Origin: Sediminibacterium roseum
Lineage (GTDB): Bacteria > Bacteroidota > Bacteroidia > Chitinophagales > Chitinophagaceae
Assembly: GCF_009939005.1 (NCBI RefSeq)
Contig: NZ_JAACJS010000012.1
Location: 1 to 64,000, forward strand
Direction of reading: 5' to 3'
Length of the DNA: 64,000 bases
Part shown: positions 16,893 through 25,146 of the stretch, piece by piece
How positions within the stretch are numbered: the first letter of the stretch is position 1
Layout of the letters: every line of letters begins with the position of its first letter
The notes under the pieces: model-generated
Told to the model about the DNA's origin: nothing
The model's database searches: none
The model's input: only the letters and a program-made list of their open reading frames with translations
Made by a program: the position numbers and the translations under genes

Positions 16893-17369
16893 TCAATTGC
16901 CCTCTTCATATCCCTCATCTACCAGCAGGTTTCCGCCATCGGCAGCCTGTGTGGCCAGTTCGTCGCAGCGGTTGTTGTGAACGTTGGATGCATGCCCTTT
17001 CACCCAATAAAAACGGATCTTGAAATGTTTGGCAAGCGCGTGGTATTGCATCCACAGGTCCCTGTTCTTTTTGCCTCCCTTAAAATCGGTACGGATCCAA
17101 TTGTCGAGCCATTTTTTCTCCACGGTATTTACCACGTACTGGCTATCTGTATAGATTGTAACGGGAATGTTTTTTTTGGTGAGCGACGATAATGCTGCGA
17201 TCACCGCCATCAGCTCCATCCGGTTGTTGGTGGTATGCCTGTAACCTGCAGAAAGTTCTTTCCGTTTATCGCCCCACATCAACACCACGCCATACCCACC
17301 CGGCCCGGGATTGCCCCGCGCCGCGCCGTCTGTATAAATGATAAGCTGGTGCGCATTTTTTTGTTCCAT
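16893..17369 (-). CDS. rnhA: Ribonuclease HI
   Basis: A 158-aa protein with the four acidic catalytic residues in order: Asp in IIYTDGAARGNPG, Glu in NNRMELMAV, Asp in TIYTDSQYV, Asp in NNRCDELA. It degrades the RNA of RNA-DNA hybrids and is of normal length. It follows the PhzF-like gene on the same strand, separated by an AT-rich inverted repeat that probably carries its promoter. Confidence 0.95.
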   Translation of the reverse strand: MEQKNAHQLIIYTDGAARGNPGPGGYGVVLMWGDKRKELSAGYRHTTNNRMELMAVIAALSSLTKKNIPVTIYTDSQYVVNTVEKKWLDNWIRTDFKGGKKNRDLWMQYHALAKHFKIRFYWVKGHASNVHNNRCDELATQAADGGNLLVDEGYEEGN

Positions 17370-17370
17370 G

Positions 17371-17436
17371 TAACTTAATAATTAGGAATAAGTAAGTTGT
17401 AATTATTAATTCCTAATTCCTAATTATTAATTAAAA
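17371..17436. repeat. AT-rich inverted repeat, copy 1
   Basis: The right part reads, on the reverse strand, TTAATTAATAATTAGGAATT followed by a second GGAATTAATAATTA unit; the left part carries a diverged copy of the same units. It fills the gap between the PhzF-like gene and rnhA and supplies the last codons (Ile-Asn-Asn) and stop of the former. Related copies lie at 36845-36960 and 57738-57824, with a degenerate one at 54945-54973. Confidence 0.65.
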
Positions 17437-18211
17437 AGTAGTTGCCTTTCATATACAATACCGCTTTCCCCGCAATGGTAACCCGTTCGTTTTTCGATGC
17501 GCACCAAAGGTGCCCTTTCCTGGCGGAGAGTTGTACGGCGGTGAGGGTTGTTTTATCCAGTTCTTTTGCCCAGTAGGGGATCAGGGTGGCATGCGCCGAG
17601 CCTGTTACGGGATCTTCGCCGATAACAGAATTGGGCACGAAGAAACGCGATACAAAATCTGCTTCGTCTCCTTTTGCCGTAACGATGATGCCCATTGTTT
17701 CCACTTTGTTGAGCTGCATGAAATCTGCCTCCAGTTTTTCTATCTGCTCCTGCGTTTCATACACCAGGAAATAATCGCGCGAGCGTAACACCGTTTTGGG
17801 TGCGATGCTGAAGCCGTTGAGCAACTCCTGTGGTGGTGTGCAGGGCAAAGGCATGCGTGCGGGGAAATTCATTTCCAGGAGATCGTCTTTTTTTACAACG
17901 GTCAACACGCCGCTTTTGCTATGGAACGTAACGGTATCAGATGGATGGCCCAGTTCATTGAATACAACAAAGGCCGTGGCCAGGGTGGGATGCCCGGCGA
18001 GATCGATCTCCAGTTCGGGTGTGAACCAGCGGATATCGTAACTGCCGTCTTCTCTCTTCACAAAAAATGCGGTTTCTGACAGGTTGTTCTCATTGGCGAG
18101 CTGCTGCATGGTTTTGGTGGGCAGCCATTTATCGAGCGGGCAAACCGCTGCGGGGTTTCCGCCAAAAACATGATCGGTAAAGGCGTCAACCGTATAGATC
18201 GGGTATTGCAT
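17420..18211 (-). CDS. PhzF family isomerase/epimerase
   Basis: A 263-aa protein of the diaminopimelate-epimerase-like fold. PhzF signatures seen: YTVDAFTDHVFGGNPAAVCPL at the N-terminus, the catalytic Glu in NNLSETAFFV, RWFTPELEIDLAGHPTLATA in the first half, and FVPNSVIGEDPVTGSAHATL in the second. Only PhzF of phenazine producers has a defined reaction; no phenazine genes are present, so the substrate is unknown. The last three residues (INN) and the stop come from the neighbouring AT-rich repeat. Confidence 0.88.
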   Translation of the reverse strand: MQYPIYTVDAFTDHVFGGNPAAVCPLDKWLPTKTMQQLANENNLSETAFFVKREDGSYDIRWFTPELEIDLAGHPTLATAFVVFNELGHPSDTVTFHSKSGVLTVVKKDDLLEMNFPARMPLPCTPPQELLNGFSIAPKTVLRSRDYFLVYETQEQIEKLEADFMQLNKVETMGIIVTAKGDEADFVSRFFVPNSVIGEDPVTGSAHATLIPYWAKELDKTTLTAVQLSARKGHLWCASKNERVTIAGKAVLYMKGNYFLINN

Positions 18212-18299
18212 ATTCAGTATTTGAGCAAAGCAAAGTAAAACTAATTACACATCGCGCACACGGAAAAATAAATTATATAATTATTTAGTATTTTGTATG

Positions 18300-20744
18300 A
18301 TGATCCGTACGCTGCTTTGTTTTTACCTGTTGCTTTTTGGTTGCGGCATACTGCATGCCCAGCAAAAGGCCGACCAGGTAATTGAACCCATCGTTGCGAA
18401 AATGGAATGGTACCAGGCAAAGAAGAAACCCGCCACCCTTTTTGTTCATTTTGATAAAAACATTTACGCGCCGGGCGAATATGTCTGGTTCACCGCTTAC
18501 CTGCTTGCCTCGCAGGCCCGTGCAGGCACGCACCATACCCTCGCGGTGGCATTACTGAGAAACGACGACAGCGCCGCACTTACCGATCACAAATTTGTGA
18601 TGTCAGACGGACTCGGGTTTGGCCATCTTCAATTACCCGATACGTTACGGGCGGGCAATTATAGCCTCGTTGCCTTTACCAATGCACTTTGGAACGGTAA
18701 GCCGGAAACCTATTTTATCCAGCCCGTTACCATAAAAACACAGTCACAATCCATCTTTACCGCAACCTTGAAACTGGCGGAAAAAACAGCCGCCGGCGAT
18801 TCTGCCACCCTCGCGTTCAAAGCGTCGGCAAAGGATATACGAACACTTGCTTCCTTTACCGAAGTGTCCTATTCGCTGGGCGGCGTGCAGAAAAAAGTAA
18901 AGACCGATATGTATGGTACGGCGCTGTTCAAAGTGCCGTTGGCCCAAACCGATACCAGTATCAACCGGCTCCGCCTGAAAGCTGTTTTCAGGAACGAAAC
19001 AAAACAAATGCAGATCAGGTTACCCGTTGCGAACGAGGAGCCGCGGTTGAATTTTTTTCCGGAGGGGGGATCGGTCGTTGCCAACACCGCCGGCACCATC
19101 GGCTGGGAAGCGCGGGATGCATACGGGCAGCCGATTGCCATCAGCGGCGTACTGTTCAGGAACAACAACGTGGTTGATACCATCCAAACAAATGGCTACG
19201 GCATGGGGCGCTTTTCCATACGCCCGAAAGAAGGGGAACAATACCATGTGAAACTGTTCAGGTCGGGCGTGTTGTCTGGCCATTATGCATTGCCCGCCGT
19301 TGCGCCACAACCCTTATCGTTGAGCGTTCCGAAAGCGGTTTGTAACGATACGCTTCTCTTTTACACAGAGGCGCCGCTGCGTGGTGTTTATTATGCGTTG
19401 GTGCATGATTACACGGGTTTGTTTTTTTCTTTCGTGGTAGATATGAGCGCATCATCCACCCGCAGGTTCCGCGTGCCGCTGGATAAAATGCCGAGAGGTG
19501 TACAAGCGCTTACCATCGTGGATGAGAAAGGAAGGCCACTGGCAGAGCGTTTGTTTTTTGCGCATTACAACCGGAGGGCGCAGGTAGAAATCGCAACGGA
19601 TAAAACGCAATACAAAACAAGGGAAGAAGTAAAACTCGATATTTCATTGAACGATCCGTCGGCCGATTCTGTGAACGGTTTTGTTTCGGTGGCCTGCGTA
19701 CAGGAAAGCCGCATCGATCTTGAAAAAATGACCGACATAGAAAGTTATGTTTACCTGGATGGCGAACTTAACCATACTGCTTTCAAACGCAGCCTGATGC
19801 ATGCAACCGACGAAAGCCTGCAACATTGGGAAGACCTGCTGCTGATCAAAGGGTGGAGGCGTTACACCTGGCAGGACCTCGCGGAAACCACTGCTTCAGA
19901 TACGGTGCAAACCTTTTCTGAGCTTACATTTGCGGGGAACATCACGTCGAAAAAGAAGATCACCAAACCGATCGACATATCCCTGGTATCCAACGAGAGC
20001 GCCGATGTGTTTACCACGGATGGATCAGGCAGGTTTGTACTGGCGCCCGAACGCCTGGTAAGTGAACCAGGGCGGAAATTGTTTCTCACCGTGGGCGGTA
20101 AAAACCAGTTGGACTATACAGTTAAATTAGAAGACCCTTATCAAACGGTGGTGAGAAAGCTTTGCAAAATCGTGGAGTATAACGACGCAGAAGCTTTTGT
20201 TACCGAAAAAAACTCCGAAACACTTGTCTTGAAAAGAAGCGAAGGCGCAGAAGTGCTTGCCGAGGTAACGGTTCAAACTTCAAAAAGAAAGGATGCGTTT
20301 CTCGACATGATAAGGCCGGGAAGAAACCTGTGCGGCGATTATGTTTGTCTTACCGGTGTACTCAACTGCGTAAACCACCATACCGGCACGATGCCCGTCA
20401 AAGGGCGTGTATACAGGATGCCGCCAGATGGAAGCACGCATAAAAAGTATTTAGGTTGTTTATTGGACATGCCTGCTGAAAAGGATAAAAATCCCCTTAC
20501 GGCCATTCCCGGTATTTACACAGCCAAAGAATTTTACAAGATCGACTATTCACAACTCGCGCCCACAGAAACGGCCCTTCAAACCACCATTTTCTGGGAC
20601 TATGCCGTTCCGGTACAAAAAGGAAAACCTGCATCGCTGAAGTTTCTTACAAGTGATATTGAAGGGAGGTTCCGCATCGTTATCCAGGGCGTTACCTCCA
20701 AAGGAGTGATACACGAGGAGCAGGTTTTTTCAGTTGTGAAGTAA
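18300..20744 (+). CDS. MG2-type macroglobulin-like surface protein, paralogue 1
   Basis: An 814-aa protein (one codon longer if the ATG at 18297 is used; the second ATG matches the paralogue). Signal peptide, cleaved after about HAQ. An MG2-type domain follows (LFVHFDKNIYAPGEYVWFTAYLL), then further beta-sandwich domains (FFPEGGSVVANTAG, DAYGQPIAISGVLF, NGYGMGRF). The C-terminal Bacteroidota tail domain reads FWDYAVPV ... LTSDIEGRFRIVIQG. Around residue 677 there is a Cys motif, CGDYVC followed by VLNCVNHH and later YLGC, where, from memory, many relatives instead carry a TonB-receptor plug-like segment. The function of the family is unknown; export and cell-surface or periplasmic location are inferred. 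Confidence 0.8.
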   Translation: MIRTLLCFYLLLFGCGILHAQQKADQVIEPIVAKMEWYQAKKKPATLFVHFDKNIYAPGEYVWFTAYLLASQARAGTHHTLAVALLRNDDSAALTDHKFVMSDGLGFGHLQLPDTLRAGNYSLVAFTNALWNGKPETYFIQPVTIKTQSQSIFTATLKLAEKTAAGDSATLAFKASAKDIRTLASFTEVSYSLGGVQKKVKTDMYGTALFKVPLAQTDTSINRLRLKAVFRNETKQMQIRLPVANEEPRLNFFPEGGSVVANTAGTIGWEARDAYGQPIAISGVLFRNNNVVDTIQTNGYGMGRFSIRPKEGEQYHVKLFRSGVLSGHYALPAVAPQPLSLSVPKAVCNDTLLFYTEAPLRGVYYALVHDYTGLFFSFVVDMSASSTRRFRVPLDKMPRGVQALTIVDEKGRPLAERLFFAHYNRRAQVEIATDKTQYKTREEVKLDISLNDPSADSVNGFVSVACVQESRIDLEKMTDIESYVYLDGELNHTAFKRSLMHATDESLQHWEDLLLIKGWRRYTWQDLAETTASDTVQTFSELTFAGNITSKKKITKPIDISLVSNESADVFTTDGSGRFVLAPERLVSEPGRKLFLTVGGKNQLDYTVKLEDPYQTVVRKLCKIVEYNDAEAFVTEKNSETLVLKRSEGAEVLAEVTVQTSKRKDAFLDMIRPGRNLCGDYVCLTGVLNCVNHHTGTMPVKGRVYRMPPDGSTHKKYLGCLLDMPAEKDKNPLTAIPGIYTAKEFYKIDYSQLAPTETALQTTIFWDYAVPVQKGKPASLKFLTSDIEGRFRIVIQGVTSKGVIHEEQVFSVVK

Positions 20745-20882
20745 AGAATGAAAATGGTCATGGTGAATGTTCGTTGCTGATTTTGCGTTGGTAGTTTGAA
20801 TCGTCGTCCATTTTCAACACCATTCATCAATTACCATTCATGGCTTCTCCCAGGGATATACCGTTTTTTACTACATTGTACC

Positions 20883-23333
20883 ATGATCCGTTATGCGCTT
20901 TGTTTCTGCTTTGTGTTTTTTTGCACCGTGGTATTGAGGGCCCAATCGAAACTGGAGCAGGTGGTAGATCCCATCGCTGCAAAAATGGAATGGTATGGGG
21001 TGAAGAAAAAATCTGCGGGCCTTTTTGTTCACTTCGATAAAAACATTTACACACCCAGTGAAAACGTATGGTTCACTGCCTACCTGCTTTCTTCCAAAAC
21101 CGGCGCCGATGCAAATCACACATTCGCGGTTGCCCTCGTGAGGAACGAAGACAGCGCCGTAATGAAAGACGAAAAATTTGTAATGGCCAACGGGCTCGGT
21201 TTTGGCCATTTCAGAATGCCGGATACCTTGTCGCCGGGCAATTACAGCCTGCTCGCATTTACAAACGCGTTGTGGAACGGAAGACCCGAAGCGTGTTTTA
21301 TCCAGCCCATCACCATCAAAACATCCGTTCAATCGGGATTTACCGCAACACTGAAACTGGCGGATAAGATCAGGGCAGGCAGCGATTCTGCAGCGGTCTT
21401 TTTCAAAGCATCTGCGAAAGACATACGCACCCTGGCTTCCGGTACACAGGTTACCTATACATTGGGTGACCGGGAAACGAGCTTCAAAACAGATCTGTTC
21501 GGCGCAGCCCATTTCCGGGTTCCGCTGAAAGGCATTGACCGCAGCAACAACCGCCTGCGGCTGAAAGCAGTGTTCAACAAAGAAACGAAGAACATGCAGT
21601 TGCTGTTGCCGGTAAGCAATGATGAACCCGTGGTCCGTTTTTTCCCCGAAGGGGGATCGATTGGTTCCGGTGCAACCAACAACATCGGTTGGGAAGCGCA
21701 TGATGCCTACGGACAACCCATGGCCATCAGCGGCGTGTTGTTCAGGAACGGTGAAACAGTTGATACCATACAGACCAATGGGTATGGCATGGGGCGTTTT
21801 ACAATTGCTGCAGGTGAGGGCGAGCAATACCATGTTAAACTGTTCCGCTCAGGTGTGCTGTCGGGCAATTATGTACTGCCGGCGGTTGCGCACCGGCAGA
21901 TCCTGGTAACAGCGCCCAATGCGATCTGTAACGATACGCTTCTGTTTTATGCAAACGCTCCATCGCGCGGAACCTATTATGCGCTTTTGCACGACTACAC
22001 GCGAATGTATTTTTCTTTTGCCATAGATATGAATGCTTCGCCCGCACGAAGACTGCGTGTGCCGCTGGATAAGATCCCCCGCGGTATCCACGCACTTACC
22101 ATTGTTGATGAGAACGGGAGGCCGCTTGCAGAACGCATCTTTTTTGCCCATTACAACAGGCGCGCAAAGGTGGAGATCGCCACAGACAAGGTTGAATATG
22201 CAAAACGGGAAAATGTAAAACTCCATATTTCACTAAAAGATGCACTTGCAGATTCGGTGAATGGGTTTGTATCGGTGGCGTGTGTGCAGGACAGCCGCAT
22301 TGACCGGCGGAAAATGACCGGCATAGAAAATTTCAATTACCTCAACCGTGAACTGGACGAAGCCCTGTTTAAACAGAACCTGATGGAGCCGACAGCAGAG
22401 AACCGGCAACACCTCGAAGACATATTGCTCATCAAAGGCTGGCGGCGTTATACCTGGCAGGAACTGGAAACAACAAAAGCTTCTGATACGTTGCAGTCTT
22501 TTGGAGAGATCGAATTTTCGGGCAATGTTACTTCGAAGAAAAAGATCGATAAACCGCTGGCGCTTTCGGTGGCGTCGGATGGGAACGCGGATATCATCAA
22601 CACCAACAACAAAGGAGAGTTTACCGTGGCCCGCGAAAATCTTGTAACCGGCCCCGGGAAAAAAGTATATTTCTCGGTGGGTGGAGAATTCCAGGCAAAC
22701 TATACCGTGAACCTCGACGACCCATATCATGCTATGGCAGTGAAACTGGGTAAGACGCTGGCATACGACGATCCGGATGCTTTTCTCACAGAGAAAAATT
22801 CAGAAGCATTGGTACTCAAAACCGGCGAGAACGCAGAAACACTGCAGGGCGTTACCGTAACGGCTTCTAAAAAGGAAGAACCTTTTACCATCGAATTTAA
22901 AAGCGCAACATTGGTGGGGAGGAACGACTGCGGCGATTATGTTTGCGGGTTTGGGATCCTTAACTGCAACAACCACCAGGAAGGGTTCATGCCCGTAAAA
23001 GGAAATAGCTACCGACTGCCGTTTGGCGGTTTCACGATATACGCAGGCTGCACAACAATGCCGATGGATGCCGATAAAACCTACGTAAAAGCACTTTCGG
23101 GAATATACACCGCAAAAGAATTTTATAAACCGGACTACGCACAGCTTGCTCCGTCCGAAGCCGTGCTGCAATCCACGATCTACTGGAACTACGCCGTTCC
23201 GGTGCTCAACGGCAAACTGCCGGAACTGTCGTTCGCAACCACAGATGTTACCGGTAATTTCCGCGTAATTGTACAGGGCATAACAACAAAAGGAGCGATC
23301 CACGCAGAGCATTTGTTCGCTGTTTCCAAATAA
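20883..23333 (+). CDS. MG2-type macroglobulin-like surface protein, paralogue 2
   Basis: An 816-aa tandem paralogue of the preceding gene, collinear from signal peptide to stop and roughly two-thirds identical by eye in the first 130 residues (shared LFVHFDKNIY, NGLGFGH, FTNALWNG). It keeps the Cys motif (CGDYVC near residue 683, ILNCNNHQ, YAGC). The linker before it contains LQGVTVTASKKE, a typical hinge before TonB-plug-like domains. The ATG at 20883 was chosen because it aligns with paralogue 1; the frame is open from 20796. The 138-bp gap between the genes has no clear terminator, so co-transcription is possible. Confidence 0.8.
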   Translation: MIRYALCFCFVFFCTVVLRAQSKLEQVVDPIAAKMEWYGVKKKSAGLFVHFDKNIYTPSENVWFTAYLLSSKTGADANHTFAVALVRNEDSAVMKDEKFVMANGLGFGHFRMPDTLSPGNYSLLAFTNALWNGRPEACFIQPITIKTSVQSGFTATLKLADKIRAGSDSAAVFFKASAKDIRTLASGTQVTYTLGDRETSFKTDLFGAAHFRVPLKGIDRSNNRLRLKAVFNKETKNMQLLLPVSNDEPVVRFFPEGGSIGSGATNNIGWEAHDAYGQPMAISGVLFRNGETVDTIQTNGYGMGRFTIAAGEGEQYHVKLFRSGVLSGNYVLPAVAHRQILVTAPNAICNDTLLFYANAPSRGTYYALLHDYTRMYFSFAIDMNASPARRLRVPLDKIPRGIHALTIVDENGRPLAERIFFAHYNRRAKVEIATDKVEYAKRENVKLHISLKDALADSVNGFVSVACVQDSRIDRRKMTGIENFNYLNRELDEALFKQNLMEPTAENRQHLEDILLIKGWRRYTWQELETTKASDTLQSFGEIEFSGNVTSKKKIDKPLALSVASDGNADIINTNNKGEFTVARENLVTGPGKKVYFSVGGEFQANYTVNLDDPYHAMAVKLGKTLAYDDPDAFLTEKNSEALVLKTGENAETLQGVTVTASKKEEPFTIEFKSATLVGRNDCGDYVCGFGILNCNNHQEGFMPVKGNSYRLPFGGFTIYAGCTTMPMDADKTYVKALSGIYTAKEFYKPDYAQLAPSEAVLQSTIYWNYAVPVLNGKLPELSFATTDVTGNFRVIVQGITTKGAIHAEHLFAVSK

Positions 23334-23400
23334 CAGTTAAAAGAAAGGGGAGAACAGCGCATGCGAAAAAAGAAGATGGCATGTATCCCTGCGTCATTCC

Positions 23401-25029
23401 TTACACCTGGAACACGCCCGTACTGAAATGCTGGATATCCGGGTTGAGGTTGGCCGCGGAGATGCCTTCGGAGATCATGAGCCGGGTGTCTATGGGATCA
23501 ATGATATTGTCTACCCACAAACGCGCAGCCGCGTAGAAAGGCGAGGTTTGTTTTTCGTAACTGGCCTTGATCCTGTCGAGCAACTCTTTCTCTTCCTCCG
23601 CGCTTACTTCTTTTCCTTTTGCCTTCATCGTTGCAACCTGTATCTGTGCCAGGGTTTTTGCTGCCTGGTCGCCGCCCATCACCGCGATCTTTGCTGATGG
23701 CCATGCATAGATAAAACGCGGATCGTAGGCCTTGCCGCACATGGCATAATTACCCGCTCCATAACTGTTGCCGATGATGATGGTTATTTTCGGAACAACT
23801 GAATTCGCCACTGCGTTCACCAGCTTGGCGCCGTCTTTGATGATGCCGCTGTGCTCGCTGCGGCTACCCACCATAAACCCGGTAACATCCTGTAGAAACA
23901 CCAGGGGGATCTTTTTCTGGTTGCAGTTCATGATAAAACGCGCGGCCTTGTCGGCGCTGTCGTTGTAGATCACGCCGCCTATCTGCAGTTCGCCTTTTTT
24001 GTTCTTGCTTACGAGGCGTTGATTGGCCACGATGCCCACTGCCCATCCATCTATCCGCGCATACCCGCAGAGAATGGTCTTGCCATAATCCTGTTTGAAC
24101 TGGTCGAACTCGCTTTTGTCTACAATGCGTTCGATGATCTCCAGCATGTCATACGGTTTCAGGTTGCCTTCGTGAAGAACGCCGTATAATTCCCTGGGAT
24201 CTTTTTTGGGCGCTTTGGGTTCGGCCCGGTCGAATCCTGCACGGGCGGGTTCTCCTAATTTGTCCACTATTTTTTTGATGTGATCGAGACAGTCCTCTTC
24301 GGTCTTGAATTTATAATCCGCGATGCCGCTGATCTCCGTATGCGTAACGGCGCCGCCCAATGTTTCGTTGTCTATGTCTTCGCCGATGGCCGCTTTTACA
24401 AGATAGGCGCCTGCGAGAAATATGCTTCCGTTCCCTTCTACCATCAGCGTTTCATCGCTCATGATGGGGAGATAGGCGCCTCCTGCAACACAGGCGCCCA
24501 TCACTGCAGCGATCTGTGTAATGCTCATCGCACTCATCCGCGCATTGTTGCGGAAGATGCGCCCGAAATGCTCTTTATCCGGGAAGATCTCATCCTGCAT
24601 CGGCAAAAAAACACCGGCGCTGTCTACCAGGTAGATCACAGGCAACCTGTTCTCCATGGCGATCTCCTGCATGCGGAGGTTTTTCTTGCCCGTTATCGGG
24701 AACCATGCGCCCGCTTTTACGGTTTGGTCGTTGGCCACGATCATACATTGCCGCCCGCTCACATAACCCAGTCCGGCAACCGTTCCGCCCGAAGGGCAGC
24801 CACCTTGTTCTTCATACATCTCAAAACCTGCAAACCCGCCGATCTCTACAAAGGGCCGGTCTTTGTCGCACAGGTAGGCAATGCGTTCGCGTGCCGTAAG
24901 CTTATTGCGATCGCGTTGTTTGTCTATCGCCTTCTTGCCGCCACCCAGTTTGATCTTCTCAAAATGCTGCCGTGTTTGGCTCACGGCCAGCTTCATCCAG
25001 TCTTCGTTACGGTTTTGCTCCAGATTCAT
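23401..25029 (-). CDS. Acyl-CoA carboxylase beta subunit (methylcrotonyl-CoA carboxylase-like)
   Basis: A 542-aa carboxyltransferase with two crotonase-fold halves. Segments CPSGGTVAGLGYVSGRQCM, TVKAGAWFPITGKKNLRMQ, FGRIFRNNARMSAMSI and CVAGGAYLPIMSDE, then IPLVFLQDVTGFMVGS and GNSYGAGNYAMCG, match the MCC beta subunit, which carboxylates 3-methylcrotonyl-CoA in leucine breakdown together with a biotin-carrying alpha subunit. The alpha subunit is not in this window. Other acyl-CoA substrates (propionyl-, geranyl-CoA) cannot be excluded. The ATG at 25029 (MNLEQNRNEDW) was preferred over the frame start at 25104, which lacks a family-like N-terminus. Confidence 0.88.
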   Translation of the reverse strand: MNLEQNRNEDWMKLAVSQTRQHFEKIKLGGGKKAIDKQRDRNKLTARERIAYLCDKDRPFVEIGGFAGFEMYEEQGGCPSGGTVAGLGYVSGRQCMIVANDQTVKAGAWFPITGKKNLRMQEIAMENRLPVIYLVDSAGVFLPMQDEIFPDKEHFGRIFRNNARMSAMSITQIAAVMGACVAGGAYLPIMSDETLMVEGNGSIFLAGAYLVKAAIGEDIDNETLGGAVTHTEISGIADYKFKTEEDCLDHIKKIVDKLGEPARAGFDRAEPKAPKKDPRELYGVLHEGNLKPYDMLEIIERIVDKSEFDQFKQDYGKTILCGYARIDGWAVGIVANQRLVSKNKKGELQIGGVIYNDSADKAARFIMNCNQKKIPLVFLQDVTGFMVGSRSEHSGIIKDGAKLVNAVANSVVPKITIIIGNSYGAGNYAMCGKAYDPRFIYAWPSAKIAVMGGDQAAKTLAQIQVATMKAKGKEVSAEEEKELLDRIKASYEKQTSPFYAAARLWVDNIIDPIDTRLMISEGISAANLNPDIQHFSTGVFQV

Positions 25030-25122
25030 GCGAACGGTTGTTAGTATGCAAAGATAGGGGGATTGAACATTGCGGATACCCGTTTTCAATTTGATATTGG
25101 GCATTCGGTGTTCGATATTCGT

Positions 25123-25130
25123 TTACTTTG
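25123..25130 (+). promoter_or_regulatory. -7-like element before the 4-alpha-glucanotransferase gene
   Basis: TTACTTTG, 7 of 8 positions of TAnnTTTG, 17 nt before an in-frame TTG at 25147. If used, translation cannot begin at the upstream in-frame TTG (25063). Confidence 0.45.
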
Positions 25131-25146
25131 CTCCAAAATCAGACCA

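Noticed and set aside
20871..21833. 320-codon frame opposite the second MG2-type protein
   Set aside because: Mirror frame of a well-supported gene; composition (many Cys, His, Gly) is that of a non-coding complement.
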